Below, in pieces: positions 1-8,196 of a DNA stretch of 64,000 nucleotides; the stretch's first letter is position 1, and the number at the start of each line of letters is the position of its first letter. A program made the translations under genes and the position numbers. Under the pieces are notes generated by a model. That model did no database searches and had not been told where the DNA came from. It saw only the letters and a program-made list of their open reading frames with translations. The DNA is from Lysinibacillus pakistanensis (lineage in GTDB: Bacteria > Bacillota > Bacilli > Bacillales_A > Planococcaceae). Location: contig NZ_CP126101.1 in NCBI RefSeq assembly GCF_030123245.1, positions 3,656,501 to 3,720,500 on the forward strand, given 5' to 3'.

Positions 1-184
1 AAATGGCTTCATCCTCTTTGTTTAACCAGCTTTGTCCAAGCTCGCTTAAATAAGTTAAATCCTCAGATGTTGTCACAAGCTTTCGTACAGGTGTATCCAA
101 CACCCCTTGATCTTCTAGACGAATCACTAGCATAATTCCAGCCACAAGTAAGATTGTGACCAACCATTTCCATTTTTTAAACAA
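1..184 (-). CDS. Partial membrane-anchored protein after minD, possibly SpoIVFA/M23 type
   Basis: Only the first 61 codons are inside the window; the gene runs off the left edge. The likely start is TTG at 184, preceded by an AAGGATGAGGG ribosome binding site. The product begins with a short basic stretch (FKKWKW), then one hydrophobic segment of about 15 residues, then a polar extracytoplasmic part. In Bacillus the gene after minD is spoIVFA, a membrane-anchored M23-like regulator of the SpoIVFB protease, and the position and topology fit that. The catalytic-like domain is not visible, so the name is inferred from gene order only. Confidence 0.45.
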   Translation of the reverse strand, partial: MFKKWKWLVTILLVAGIMLVIRLEDQGVLDTPVRKLVTTSEDLTYLSELGQSWLNKEDEAI

Positions 185-328
185 GCCCTCATCCTTTTTT
201 CACACTATATGTGATTGCATGTCCATTCATGCAAAAAAACTTTGAACAAACCAAATATCCTGATAGTGAGAGTTCAATCATTTCGTTGTTTCTATCTGTC
301 ACTTTGACTCTTCTCTCCATTAAACCAA

Positions 329-366
329 CAAAAAAAGCCTTCTCGTACAAATGCACGAAAAGACTC
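329..366 (-). terminator. Intrinsic terminator after minD
   Basis: On the minus strand a hairpin with arms AGTCTTTTCGT and ACGAGAAGGCT is followed by a run of seven T. It lies just beyond the minD stop codon and probably ends the mreBCD-minCD transcript. Confidence 0.75.
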
Positions 367-372
367 GAGGAT

Positions 373-1170
373 TTATCTCGAAAATAACGCTTTCAGTTTT
401 GAAAATACACCCCTATTTTCATTTTCAATCGCCATAAGTGGTACGGATTCACCAAGTATTCGACGAGCAATATTACGATAGCCTAAGGATGCCTTATTTG
501 CAGGGTCCATGACAATTGGCTCACCTTTATTTGATGATGAAATAACATCTTCATTATCTACAATTATACCTAATAAGTCGATTGACAAATGTGTTGTTAT
601 CTCATTTACATCAAGTGTATCCCCGTTTTTCATCATATGCTGACGAATACGATTAATAATGAGCTTAGGTGCTGTAATTTCTTCCTGCTCAAGCAAGCCA
701 ATAATGCGATCGGCATCACGCACAGCAGAGATTTCTGGTGTCGTTACGACGATTGCATGCTCTGCACCTGCAACAGCATTACGGTAACCTTGCTCAATAC
801 CAGCAGGACAGTCTATTAATACATAATCATAATCTCTTTTTAACTCTTCTATTAAGCTCTTCATTTGCTCAGGATTAACGGAATTTTTATCTGTCGTTTG
901 AGCAGCAGGTAATAAAAATAGTTTCTCATCTACCCGTTTATCTTTTATGAGTGCTTGATGAATTTTACAGCGTCCTTCAACAACATCAACTAAATCATAA
1001 ATAATCCGATTCTCAAGACCTAATATTACATCCAAATTACGTAGGCCAATATCAGTATCTACCAAACATATTTTTTTACCTTGTAGAGCCAATGCAGTCC
1101 CAAGGTTAGCCGTTGTCGTTGTTTTTCCGACACCGCCTTTACCTGAAGTTATGACGATCGCTTCTCCCAC
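373..1170 (-). CDS. minD: Septum site-determining ATPase MinD
   Basis: MinD is a ParA-type ATPase that binds the membrane and recruits MinC to block FtsZ ring assembly away from midcell. The deviant Walker A motif SGKGGVGKTT lies near residue 10 and the C terminus (FSKLKALFSR) forms the basic amphipathic membrane-targeting helix. I place the start at GTG 1170, because AAGGGAGG precedes it at good spacing; a longer reading from ATG 1194 adds eight residues that MinD proteins lack. That gives 266 residues, the normal family length. The gene starts one base after the minC stop, so the two are translationally linked. Confidence 0.96.
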   Translation of the reverse strand: MGEAIVITSGKGGVGKTTTTANLGTALALQGKKICLVDTDIGLRNLDVILGLENRIIYDLVDVVEGRCKIHQALIKDKRVDEKLFLLPAAQTTDKNSVNPEQMKSLIEELKRDYDYVLIDCPAGIEQGYRNAVAGAEHAIVVTTPEISAVRDADRIIGLLEQEEITAPKLIINRIRQHMMKNGDTLDVNEITTHLSIDLLGIIVDNEDVISSSNKGEPIVMDPANKASLGYRNIARRILGESVPLMAIENENRGVFSKLKALFSR

Positions 1171-1171
1171 A

Positions 1172-1840
1172 CTAGCTTCCTCCCTTAGACACATTTAACA
1201 ATGGTCGAATATTTTTTAACACATGGATTTGATCGTACGTAATACGCCCATCGTAGCCGATAAATGCACATGTCATCTCAGCCTGATTAATCGCTTTTAC
1301 ATGTTCGTCTGACATTGCTTGAACCTGATCAGCAATCATGATATGTGTTGCCTCAAAGCGGGATGCTGCAATAATTGCTTCCTTATTACCATGAAGACCA
1401 GCATGTACAATACCTTTAAGTCTACCTAGAACATACACATTACCACCAGCTTCCACACGTCCATTTGGATTGACATTTCCAACGACGATAATATCACCAG
1501 CCGAACGCACAATTTGTCCCGATCTGACCACGCCTATATATGTATCTTGTTGACTTTCAATCATTTTCTGGTTGCTTTCTTGGATAGTCAGTACTTCACT
1601 TTGCACTTTTGAAACGATAAGTTGCTCTGTTTCCTGCACAATTTTAATTAGCTCGTTTATTTGTTCTTCTGAACAGTATCGATAGCCTAAATCTAATTGG
1701 ACATTCACTTTGCCATCGATACCGCTTTCTGAAACCTTTTTCTTTAATTCTTCTACTAAATCGACATATGCGCATTGATCATCTAAACGAAGAACAAAAC
1801 CATCCTTTGTTCCCTTCATATTCACTAACTGTTTTTTCAT
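1172..1840 (-). CDS. minC: Septum site-determining protein MinC
   Basis: MinC is the FtsZ polymerisation inhibitor of the Min system, active when bound to membrane-attached MinD. The 222 residues show the family layout: an N-terminal FtsZ-interacting domain (about 1-100) and a C-terminal right-handed beta-helix (about 110-210) with the typical G-rich turns, for example GDIIVVGNVNPNG and GGNVYVLGRLKG. It sits between mreD and minD as in Bacillus subtilis. Confidence 0.94.
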   Translation of the reverse strand: MKKQLVNMKGTKDGFVLRLDDQCAYVDLVEELKKKVSESGIDGKVNVQLDLGYRYCSEEQINELIKIVQETEQLIVSKVQSEVLTIQESNQKMIESQQDTYIGVVRSGQIVRSAGDIIVVGNVNPNGRVEAGGNVYVLGRLKGIVHAGLHGNKEAIIAASRFEATHIMIADQVQAMSDEHVKAINQAEMTCAFIGYDGRITYDQIHVLKNIRPLLNVSKGGS

Positions 1841-1867
1841 GAATGCCTCACCTCACGTTGCTCTTTG

Positions 1868-2392
1868 TTAAGAAACTTCACGTGCTCTCTGTAAGACACG
1901 CGCATTTATTAAATATTTGAAAGCCCAACCAAGCATCATTAAAAATAAAGCATTTGCAATGATTGTTGGAAGTAGTCGTGAACGTAAGAATTCTGATAAT
2001 GGGATTGCTGTAAAGTCGATAAGATAGAAAAATTGATAGAGTATAAATTCTAAAATAGCCACTAAAATAACTGAGATTGATGTTGTCACAACTAAGTGCT
2101 GATGAATCACTTTCACGATAGACCCTGCTAAAAAACAAATAAGCGGATATAGTACTGAATATAATCCAATAATATCAATGTAAAACACATCATACAAGAC
2201 ACCAAAAAAAAGTCCATACATTACCGCACGCTGACGGCTGTAATAGATGGATATAAAAATTAAATATAAGATTAAAAATCGTGGAACTAAATAATAGATA
2301 TGCCCTTTCACTTCAATTGGTGAAAGCATCGCAAACTCTGGTTCTAGTAAAAATAGTAAAACCGCTACAGAGGGGATGAGAAATCGAACCAT
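1868..2392 (-). CDS. mreD: Rod shape-determining membrane protein MreD
   Basis: This 174-residue protein is mostly hydrophobic, with five or six predicted membrane spans (for example around 5-20, 30-50, 75-95, 100-125, 140-165). MreD is part of the elongasome, linking MreB filaments to cell wall synthesis. Its start overlaps the end of mreC at position 2392. Identity rests on size, topology and the mreB-mreC-mreD-minC order. Confidence 0.92.
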   Translation of the reverse strand: MVRFLIPSVAVLLFLLEPEFAMLSPIEVKGHIYYLVPRFLILYLIFISIYYSRQRAVMYGLFFGVLYDVFYIDIIGLYSVLYPLICFLAGSIVKVIHQHLVVTTSISVILVAILEFILYQFFYLIDFTAIPLSEFLRSRLLPTIIANALFLMMLGWAFKYLINARVLQRAREVS

Positions 2393-3306
2393 TATTTTTC
2401 CTCCTCTTCATTCACCTCTGATGGGTTTGTTAAATCCTTATTCGTTGCATTGCCATCCAACCCATCAATAACTGTCGATGTGCGTTTTGCAATCACAACA
2501 TGGTCTAAAATCGAAAAATCTGCAGATGGTTTTACATAGGCCATTTTTGTTAAGCCAAAATCATCTGTACTTACTTCCGTAATTTCTCCGATTGGCACTC
2601 CTTTAGGGAAAATACCGCCAAGACCTGAAGAAACCACTTGCTGGCCTTTCTTAACTGTTAAGCTAGAATCGATTCGCTTCAAAATGAGTTCATTACGTTC
2701 TTTGTCAAAGCCCTCGATTAAACCGTATGCTTCTTTATCTCCTAATACCATCGCTGAAACACGATAGTTTGGATTATTTGTATATAAAAGCTCTACCTCA
2801 GATGTGAAAGGAGTCACTAAAATGATTTTACCGACTAAACCTTTCGCTGTCATAACTGCCATATTTTTTTCTACACCATGTGAAGATCCTTTATTTAAAA
2901 TAATTTTTTCTTCCCATTGGTCTGGATTTCTAGCAATAACTGTTGCATGAATTGGATTATAATCTTTTAAGCTCTCTGATTTATCAATAAGCTCTTGTAA
3001 CTTTTTGTTATCTAATTTTAAATCCGCTGCTTCAGCTTGTACAACCGCAAAATCTTCTAAGCGTGCTTTTAAACGTTTATTTTCTTCGTACGTGTTTAAG
3101 AGGGAGTCAATTTTATTAAAAATACCAGTAATATAGTTCGCCGGCTTCGCAACAATAGATTGTGCGACGCCGACTGTATCTTTAATAATTTGCTCTGGTA
3201 GAGTTGCGTTCGTCCGATCACGTAATGAGAAGCTAATCAATGCCACAAGAAAAACCATGCCCACGAGCAGCAAAATTACTTTCTTATTGAAAAAAAAATG
3301 TGGCAT
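2392..3306 (-). CDS. mreC: Rod shape-determining protein MreC
   Basis: MreC is a bitopic scaffold of the elongasome. The 304 residues begin with a membrane anchor (about 10-28), followed by a coiled coil (about 65-110) and the two beta-barrel domains typical of MreC (for example VIARNPDQWEEKIILNKGSSHGV and KKGQQVVSSGLGGIFPKGVPIG, both family signatures). The C-terminal acidic tail (EVNEEEEK) is not conserved. It lies 13 bases after mreB. Confidence 0.95.
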   Translation of the reverse strand: MPHFFFNKKVILLLVGMVFLVALISFSLRDRTNATLPEQIIKDTVGVAQSIVAKPANYITGIFNKIDSLLNTYEENKRLKARLEDFAVVQAEAADLKLDNKKLQELIDKSESLKDYNPIHATVIARNPDQWEEKIILNKGSSHGVEKNMAVMTAKGLVGKIILVTPFTSEVELLYTNNPNYRVSAMVLGDKEAYGLIEGFDKERNELILKRIDSSLTVKKGQQVVSSGLGGIFPKGVPIGEITEVSTDDFGLTKMAYVKPSADFSILDHVVIAKRTSTVIDGLDGNATNKDLTNPSEVNEEEEK

Positions 3307-3319
3307 TGCCTAAACCCCC

Positions 3320-4339
3320 TTACCCTTTCACTTGTTGTTGACGAATTAAATCAATATGGTCTAGTGCCTTACCTGTACCAATAGCTACACAGTCAAGCGG
3401 ATCTTCCGCAATAAAGACTGGCATATTTGTTTCTTGGCTAATCACTTTGTCTAAATTCGTTAAAAGCGCACCCCCGCCTGTTAGCACTATGCCGCGTTCC
3501 ATTACGTCTGCGGATAATTCAGGAGGTGTTTGCTCTAATGTTTTTCGAACACCATCAATAATTGATGATACTGCTTCACGTAAAGACTCAGAAATTTCCT
3601 TAGATGAAATTTCAATTGTTTTTGGTAAACCTGTTAGTAAATCTCGTCCTCGAATATCCATTTTTTCTTCTGAACCTTCTGCTAATGCTGTGCCAATTTC
3701 CATCTTTACAGCTTCCGCAGTACGCTCACCAATTGTTAGGTTATAGGATTTACGAATATACGAAATAATAGATTGATCCATCGCATCCCCACCAACACGG
3801 ACAGATTCACTTGTTACAATACCACCTAATGAAATAACCGCAACCTCTGTTGTACCACCACCGATATCTACAACCATTGACCCTGTAGGATCCCAAACTG
3901 GTAAGTTCGAACCGATTGCTGCTGCAAATGGCTCTTCAATTGTAAAGGCTTCTTTAGCACCTGCTTGACGAGCAGCATCGATTACGGCACGTTGCTCAAC
4001 AGACGTAATCCCATAAGGCACACATATCATGACATTTGGCTTCTTCCAATTGCCACCCGAATTTTTCGACGCTTCTTTTAAATAGTATTCAATCATTGCT
4101 GTAGTTATATCAAAATCAGCAATAACGCCATCTTTCATTGGACGGATTGCTACGATTGAGCCAGGCGTACGACCAATCATATTTTTCGCATCATTACCAA
4201 CGGCAACGATGTCTCCTGTTTTTGTATTTTTTGCTACGACTGAAGGCTCTCGTAAAACGATGCCCTTTCCTTTAATAAACACTAATGTATTCGCTGTGCC
4301 GAGGTCAATCCCGACATCTTTGCTTCCTAGTCCAAACAA
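3320..4339 (-). CDS. mreB: Rod shape-determining actin homologue MreB
   Basis: MreB is the bacterial actin that organises lateral wall synthesis. The first phosphate motif [12 protein letters not shown] is at residues 10-21, the second phosphate region [10 protein letters not shown] is in the middle, and the adenosine motif [11 protein letters not shown] is near residue 285. Length 339 is normal. The start is TTG at 4339, with AAAGGGAG nine bases upstream. In Bacillus mreB lies directly downstream of radC; here radC is broken by the prophage, so mreB depends on whatever promoter lies in 4340-4873. Confidence 0.96.
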   Translation of the reverse strand: MFGLGSKDVGIDLGTANTLVFIKGKGIVLREPSVVAKNTKTGDIVAVGNDAKNMIGRTPGSIVAIRPMKDGVIADFDITTAMIEYYLKEASKNSGGNWKKPNVMICVPYGITSVEQRAVIDAARQAGAKEAFTIEEPFAAAIGSNLPVWDPTGSMVVDIGGGTTEVAVISLGGIVTSESVRVGGDAMDQSIISYIRKSYNLTIGERTAEAVKMEIGTALAEGSEEKMDIRGRDLLTGLPKTIEISSKEISESLREAVSSIIDGVRKTLEQTPPELSADVMERGIVLTGGGALLTNLDKVISQETNMPVFIAEDPLDCVAIGTGKALDHIDLIRQQQVKG

Positions 4340-4390
4340 ATTGTGTACTCCCTTTCTATTTAAGCCATACTTTCGTTGACATCAATTATA

Positions 4391-4516
4391 CCTCTGTCCG
4401 TATTTGCATTCAGAGGCTTTACCTTCATTCAGTAGGTGTTTGGACACCCACTGAAAAGAAACCAAAACAGCATTCATCTCACCACCTATAGAGGTGAGAG
4501 TCTTCTACTGAATGAA
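4391..4516 (-). promoter_or_regulatory. Nested inverted repeats in the mreB leader region
   Basis: Three structures sit just upstream of mreB. Arms CCTCTG (4391-4396) and CAGAGG (4411-4416) flank 14 bases. A strong hairpin at 4428-4455 has arms TTCAGTAGGTGT and ACACCCACTGAA. Another at 4477-4499 has arms TCTCACC and GGTGAGA. In addition the 12-base arm TTCATTCAGTAG (4424-4435) is a perfect complement of 4505-4516, which would compete with the 4428-4455 hairpin. A TATAAT lies at 4385-4390 on the minus strand, with a weak -35. The layout could be an attenuator-like leader or a small dispersed repeat; I cannot tell which. Confidence 0.55.
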
Positions 4517-4873
4517 GATAAAATCATACCTTTCATTATAACGGAAAAACGCAAGAATTTGTAGTGCCACATGCCTCTTCTTGCGGAAAAGATACTATTT
4601 TAATTCCCTCGTAAACTTAAAATAGTACGTATAGATTAGAATATAATTTTTATGGTTATAAGACAACGTGTATTTGGCTACCAATTTTTGTGAATATGAT
4701 AGATATTTCTACGAATACAATAACGTATTATCTAAAAAAAGGTTCGCTTGCTTTTGCAAGTATATCGCAAAAAAATACAAATTATTTATTTTTAATACAA
4801 AAGACTCATCATCCATGGGTAACATTTTATGTAAACTAATATATACATTAAAAACTCTGCAATAAATGCAGAG
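4517..4873. other. AT-rich intergenic stretch between the mreB leader and the radC fragment
   Basis: I find no gene here that has both a ribosome binding site and a recognisable product. The stretch is very AT-rich. Reading frames on the plus strand lack a Shine-Dalgarno sequence and look random. It must contain any promoter that drives mreBCD-minCD independently of radC, but no clear -35/-10 pair stands out. Confidence 0.4.
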
Positions 4874-5209
4874 TTAAAAATAACCTTTTTCTTTTAAACT
4901 TATAAACTGATGATCGCCTATAATGACATGATCAATTAATTCAATGCCCATAATATAACCGGCTTCTATTAATCTTTTTGTCACTTCAATATCCTCTGTA
5001 CTAGGTGTTGGTACTCCGCTGGGATGATTATGTGCACAAATAATAGAAGCTGCTGATCTTTTAACAGCCTCGCGAAAAATTTCTCTTGGATGGACAATTG
5101 AAGCATTTAAGCTACCTATAAAAATCGTTTGCTTATGAATAATTTGATTTTTTACATTTAAAAAAAGAGTAACTAACTTGATACAAATGCAAACTTTTAG
5201 ACCATTCAT
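4874..5209 (-). pseudogene. radC: 3' part of radC, separated by prophage insertion
   Basis: From LFLNVKNQ onward (about residue 16) this is the C-terminal JAB/MPN domain of RadC, with the metal-binding signature [16 protein letters not shown] followed by the conserved [11 protein letters not shown] and SLKEKGYF end. The first 14 or so residues are encoded by phage DNA and offer only an accidental ATG at 5209 without a convincing ribosome binding site. The matching N-terminal part lies 40 kb away at 45333-45773. Excision would restore the continuous reading [13 protein letters not shown]. Confidence 0.93.
5168..5173. other. Left prophage attachment core (attL)
   Basis: AGTAAC is the longest sequence shared by both junctions. 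Outside (left) is radC sequence; inside (right) is phage DNA beginning TAACTTGATA. The same core occurs at 45348-45353. Flanking bases differ at both ends, so the identity is exactly six bases, as is common for large serine recombinases. Confidence 0.85.
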
Positions 5210-5224
5210 AACAGAGTGGTCTTT

Positions 5225-6112
5225 TTACCATACTAGCCAATTTTCTATATTTGGTTTATTACATACAATTGAGCGACTATCTCTTTCCTCTAACCAATTG
5301 TAGAAAGGTACTGGATGTTCCCTGTGCGCTTTGCCCTCCACAGATAATGATTTATTCGACTTCATATTAGAACGCTCCACAGCCTTACTATACGCCCCTA
5401 CAAATACGGCTCTTAATGTACTAGCAATTGTTAGTACACCTTCTTTTATATCCATAGCAATTTTGAATAGTACGTTTTTGGCTTTTATAAATTCATCCAC
5501 AGAATTAACTTGTGAAACCAGTACACATTTATGTAGTTCATCTTTCAAGTTATCAGCCAATGGTAAACTATTCATGAAATCGAACAGCATCACTTGGTAC
5601 TCATTCATGTATTCCTTATGAGCTTCTTTTTCAGCGTGTGCTGAATCATATACTTCTTGTAAATTGCTTGTTTTTAAAAGATAAAAAGAACTAGATGGTT
5701 GATTTTGAGATTGTGGACGACAAACCACGTCATTACTAGCTTCATCGGCTGTCATTCGTTGGGACACGCTCGATGGGACATAAGGTAAAATACGATAAAT
5801 ACTAGCACCTTTAATGCCGTTTAATTTCGTCCCTGGTACCTTTTCAATGATGCCTAATTCCTCTAACTTTTTAACGCTACGATAAACCGTCTTTGTACTG
5901 ATCTCCAATGCTGTAGCAATGGTACTTGCTTTTAAGTGACATGCTCCTGGATACTCTAAGCTGTGTGATGCAAGCTTAAAAACGATGGCACGTTCTGATT
6001 CTGTCAATTCATAGTAGTGTGCCGCCATGTGGTCCTCCACACTCTTGTCCATATCAGCTATTGATTCAAATGTTGTATATTGTGCTAAGTATTCAAATGC
6101 CATCGTTTTCAC
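5225..6112 (-). CDS. Winged-helix DNA-binding protein of unknown role
   Basis: The protein has 295 residues. Residues about 38-110 form a winged helix-turn-helix of the kind found in replication initiators and MarR-like regulators (ASTIATALEISTKTVYRSVKKLEELGIIEK). The rest is helical, without motifs I recognise. It is the gene nearest the left attachment site, just 50 bases inside, and is separated from the lysis genes by the XRE region. Proteins of this type occur on Bacillus plasmids and phages, so it may have arrived as an accessory gene. It could be a transcription factor or a replication-related protein. Confidence 0.7.
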   Translation of the reverse strand: MKTMAFEYLAQYTTFESIADMDKSVEDHMAAHYYELTESERAIVFKLASHSLEYPGACHLKASTIATALEISTKTVYRSVKKLEELGIIEKVPGTKLNGIKGASIYRILPYVPSSVSQRMTADEASNDVVCRPQSQNQPSSSFYLLKTSNLQEVYDSAHAEKEAHKEYMNEYQVMLFDFMNSLPLADNLKDELHKCVLVSQVNSVDEFIKAKNVLFKIAMDIKEGVLTIASTLRAVFVGAYSKAVERSNMKSNKSLSVEGKAHREHPVPFYNWLEERDSRSIVCNKPNIENWLVW

Positions 6113-6167
6113 CTCGCTTCCCTAATTACGAACTTTCTAGGATCCATAGAACGAATATTGTTCGTGT

Positions 6168-6353
6168 TTATTTAAGTGCCTTACGTAAATTTTCTCGTGC
6201 CTGTTTTACTTCTAAATTCGTCAACAGCTTATGATACCTCATAAGGCGTTTTAATCTTCGCTGATACTTGTGGACATCTGTAATTGATTCATGTTGTTTC
6301 ATCTTCGTTTGAATATACTCATTACGTTGTTGAATGGTTTTCAATTTAGTCAC
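6168..6353 (-). CDS. Small basic helical protein, unknown
   Basis: The product has about 58-61 residues and is rich in Lys, Arg and Gln (KQHESITDVHKYQRRLKRLMRYHK), so it probably forms one long helix pair and may bind nucleic acid. The GTG at 6353 overlaps the Shine-Dalgarno; the TTG three codons later, preceded by GAGGTGA, is the better start. It is divergent from the XRE gene at 6501 and shares the operator region with it, so both may be controlled together. Confidence 0.6.
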   Translation of the reverse strand: MTKLKTIQQRNEYIQTKMKQHESITDVHKYQRRLKRLMRYHKLLTNLEVKQARENLRKALK

Positions 6354-6363
6354 CTCATCTCTA

Positions 6364-6464
6364 ACGAAATATCAATATATCGTTATGTTGTTATTTAAAT
6401 ACTAATATCTAAATATCAATATGTCAACAAAATACTTCACGAAATATCGATATGTTGTTATAAT
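6364..6464. promoter_or_regulatory. Repeated operator and divergent promoter region of the left XRE gene
   Basis: Three related sites are present: CGAAATATCAATATAT (from 6365), TAAATATCAATATGT (from 6410) and CGAAATATCGATATGT (from 6440). The last includes the perfect palindrome ATATCGATAT. A promoter for the plus-strand gene reads TTCACG (6436-6441), 17 bases, TATAAT (6459-6464), so the third site overlaps it. This is the usual layout of a self-regulating phage-type repressor; the regulator is inferred to be the protein encoded at 6501. Confidence 0.7.
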
Positions 6465-6500
6465 AGTATTCAGGAATATATTTTTAGGAGGTGTAAGCTT

Positions 6501-6707
6501 GTGGAGTTGTATATAAAGTTAAAAGAGGTTTTAGCTGAACGAGGTATTACACAAAAGCAACTTGCAGAACAATCAGGGATTCGCGCTAATGCCATTAGTG
6601 AAATGGTCAATAACCAAAGACAAACTATCAATAAAGATCAGCTTGCAAAAGTCTGTGAGGTTTTAGGAATCGAACGAGTAGAGGATATGCTTGAATTTAG
6701 GAAATAA
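6501..6707 (+). CDS. XRE-family regulator (small Cro/CI-like)
   Basis: This 68-residue protein consists of one helix-turn-helix domain (TQKQLAEQSGIRANAISEMV, residues about 17-36). The start is GTG 6501, seven bases after AGGAGGTG. It is the second XRE protein of the prophage, far from the main switch at 42966, and its operators lie directly upstream. It may be the Cro-like control of the att-proximal genes, or an accessory regulator acquired with the gene at 5225. Confidence 0.85.
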   Translation: MELYIKLKEVLAERGITQKQLAEQSGIRANAISEMVNNQRQTINKDQLAKVCEVLGIERVEDMLEFRK

Positions 6708-6716
6708 ATTGTGGGA

Positions 6717-6749
6717 AACAGATAACTAATAAAGTTGTCTGTTTTTTTG
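6717..6749 (+). terminator. Terminator of the left XRE gene
   Basis: Arms AACAGATAAC and GTTGTCTGT enclose a short loop and are followed by seven T, ten bases after the stop codon of the XRE gene. Confidence 0.8.
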
Positions 6750-6804
6750 TATGTACTTTCTCCAACCATACATCTAAAATGGAAAATGAAAGGAGGTTTT
6801 TTAA

Positions 6805-6906
6805 ATGGCTGATAGAGTACAATGTTCAGATTGTGGTCGAATGGTAGAGTATTTAGTTGATGATGGTGTATGTCCGAATTGTTTTGACAAACGCGATGAA
6901 GATTAA
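6805..6906 (+). CDS. 33-residue zinc-ribbon microprotein
   Basis: A perfect AAAGGAGG stands nine bases before ATG 6805. The product MADRVQCSDCGRMVEY continues to CPNC and an acidic end, giving a CxxC...CxxC zinc ribbon with almost nothing else. Such tiny zinc ribbons are common in Firmicute phages; the function is unknown, with nucleic acid or protein binding likely. It lies between two terminators and so is an independent unit on the plus strand. Confidence 0.75.
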   Translation: MADRVQCSDCGRMVEYLVDDGVCPNCFDKRDED

Positions 6907-6911
6907 AAAAA

Positions 6912-6942
6912 GCCCAGGCTCAAAATAATTGAGTACCTGGGC
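6912..6942. terminator. Bidirectional terminator
   Basis: Arms GCCCAGG and CCTGGGC, extended by TCAA/TTGA, form a strong hairpin between the convergent zinc-ribbon gene and the endolysin gene. An A run lies on the left, serving the minus strand. Confidence 0.8.
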
Positions 6943-6956
6943 ATTCATATTATTTA

Positions 6957-7622
6957 TTATTTATCTCGTCTTTGCTGTATCGTAATATACAAGCCTATTA
7001 ATCGATCAGTCGTCATTGTACCATTCTGTAAATCTTTCAAATGAGATTCCTGAATAATACCATCTTTAACCGCCTGTGCAATATAGTTTTCTGTTTCAGT
7101 TTTCATAGCTGGTGAACCTGGATTCCATGTTTGAGTCACTTTGATTTCCTCCTTTGGTTTGTCTTCCACAATTAATTGAACTTTCATTTTGCTGTTACTT
7201 GGAACGATTACTTGTCCTAACTTATAACCCGCCGGCATCTTCCACGATGATTTAACTTCAAAGTGTGGTCGATCAATACTACCTACCCAATCGCCACCCC
7301 ACGTAATACCTAGCTTTCTTGCTATGGCACCTACTCGAGTAAGTGTCGTTACATCATATAAGGAATGAGGAGGACCAACAGCAATATCCCACGCTAAACG
7401 TGATTTGTGATTGCTAGCTAAAGTCCATGTAACAATTTGTCCTGGCCTTGTACGTCCTTGTGCATAAAGAAAATTTTGTCGTTCCTGTGAGCGATATGTT
7501 TCAGTGATGAAGATATTTTTAATTCCGGCTTTATAGCACTCCTGAAATAGCAATCGGCAGGCAGTTTGTGCAGATGGTAATAGCTCGGCTAGGTCTCGAC
7601 ACGTTGATGTTACGTTGGTCAT
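6957..7622 (-). CDS. Phage endolysin, M15-type L-alanyl-D-glutamate peptidase
   Basis: This is a cell wall hydrolase that cuts the peptide stem of peptidoglycan at the end of the lytic cycle. Residues about 1-125 are the peptidase M15/VanY-like domain with the zinc ligands in SNHKSRLAWD (about 67-76) and DRPHFE (about 114-119), as in CwlK and Listeria Ply500. After a linker (about 130-165) comes a C-terminal segment of about 55 residues, probably wall-binding. The start codon overlaps the holin stop (ATGA), the usual lysis cassette arrangement. Confidence 0.9.
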   Translation of the reverse strand: MTNVTSTCRDLAELLPSAQTACRLLFQECYKAGIKNIFITETYRSQERQNFLYAQGRTRPGQIVTWTLASNHKSRLAWDIAVGPPHSLYDVTTLTRVGAIARKLGITWGGDWVGSIDRPHFEVKSSWKMPAGYKLGQVIVPSNSKMKVQLIVEDKPKEEIKVTQTWNPGSPAMKTETENYIAQAVKDGIIQESHLKDLQNGTMTTDRLIGLYITIQQRRDK

Positions 7623-8005
7623 TTTCGTCCACTCTCCTTGTTCAGCTTCTCTAATGTTTCATCAACGATACCCGGCATATCTACTCCAATGGTTTGAAGA
7701 TTTTCTGCAATACTGCCACCTTCCTTATATAAGAACAGAGCTAATGTAAAACCTGTTAAATAAAAATTCAGACCAAACATTAAATCTAAAATAATTACAA
7801 ATACAATTCCTACTAACTCACCAATCCATCTAATGATACCGTCACGCATAACTGCTGATTTATACCCGACAACCTTTTTCCAAGTCTTTAAAAGACCTGT
7901 CGTAAAATCTAGAACTTTGAACACTAAATAAGCTAAAAACATATACAGTATTGGTTTTGGTACTAACGATAAAATCGGATGTTGAATAATTTGTGTAATG
8001 TCCAT
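7619..8005 (-). CDS. Phage holin (TcdE/Holin_4 type)
   Basis: The 128 residues have three hydrophobic segments (about 18-36, 55-78, 80-98) and a charged C-terminal tail, the pattern of the phage_holin_4/TcdE family. It permeabilises the membrane so that the endolysin reaches the wall. AAGGAAGGTG precedes ATG 8005. It lies just upstream of, and overlaps, the endolysin gene. Confidence 0.88.
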   Translation of the reverse strand: MDITQIIQHPILSLVPKPILYMFLAYLVFKVLDFTTGLLKTWKKVVGYKSAVMRDGIIRWIGELVGIVFVIILDLMFGLNFYLTGFTLALFLYKEGGSIAENLQTIGVDMPGIVDETLEKLNKESGRK

Positions 8006-8034
8006 GAGACACCTTCCTTTTTTCCATAATAAAA

Positions 8035-8060
8035 GCCCTCCACAGATGATTGTGGAAGGC
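8035..8060. terminator. Hairpin built from two inverted copies of the prophage repeat word
   Basis: GCCCTCCACA (8035-8044) and TGTGGAAGGC (8051-8060) face each other across six bases and form a 10-bp stem with one mismatch. On the minus strand it is followed by CTTTTATTATGG, so it can act as an intrinsic terminator before the holin gene. It is also one of the clearest signs that the repeat word is mobile or selected, since both arms are exact family members. Confidence 0.75.
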
Positions 8061-8196
8061 TAATAATTTATTTAATTACTGAATAACACTGGATTACTTC
8101 ATCATTTCATTTACATAACTTCACATGTATTATAGATATTATTTTTGATTGCAGTTACAATCTAATAAACGACCATTATTTCACAGGAGGTGCGAT

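Noticed and set aside
1451..1457. CTTCCACA in minC and CCTTCCACA at about 60113 as further repeat copies
   Set aside because: They do not match at the first bases of GYCNTCCACA and fit chance occurrence.
4668..4865. Plus-strand frame of 65 codons before the radC fragment
   Set aside because: No ribosome binding site, composition of random AT-rich DNA, and no recognisable protein pattern.
8149..8196. Longer start of the acyltransferase at TTG 8149
   Set aside because: No ribosome binding site there, whereas ATG 8197 has a perfect AGGAGGTG.
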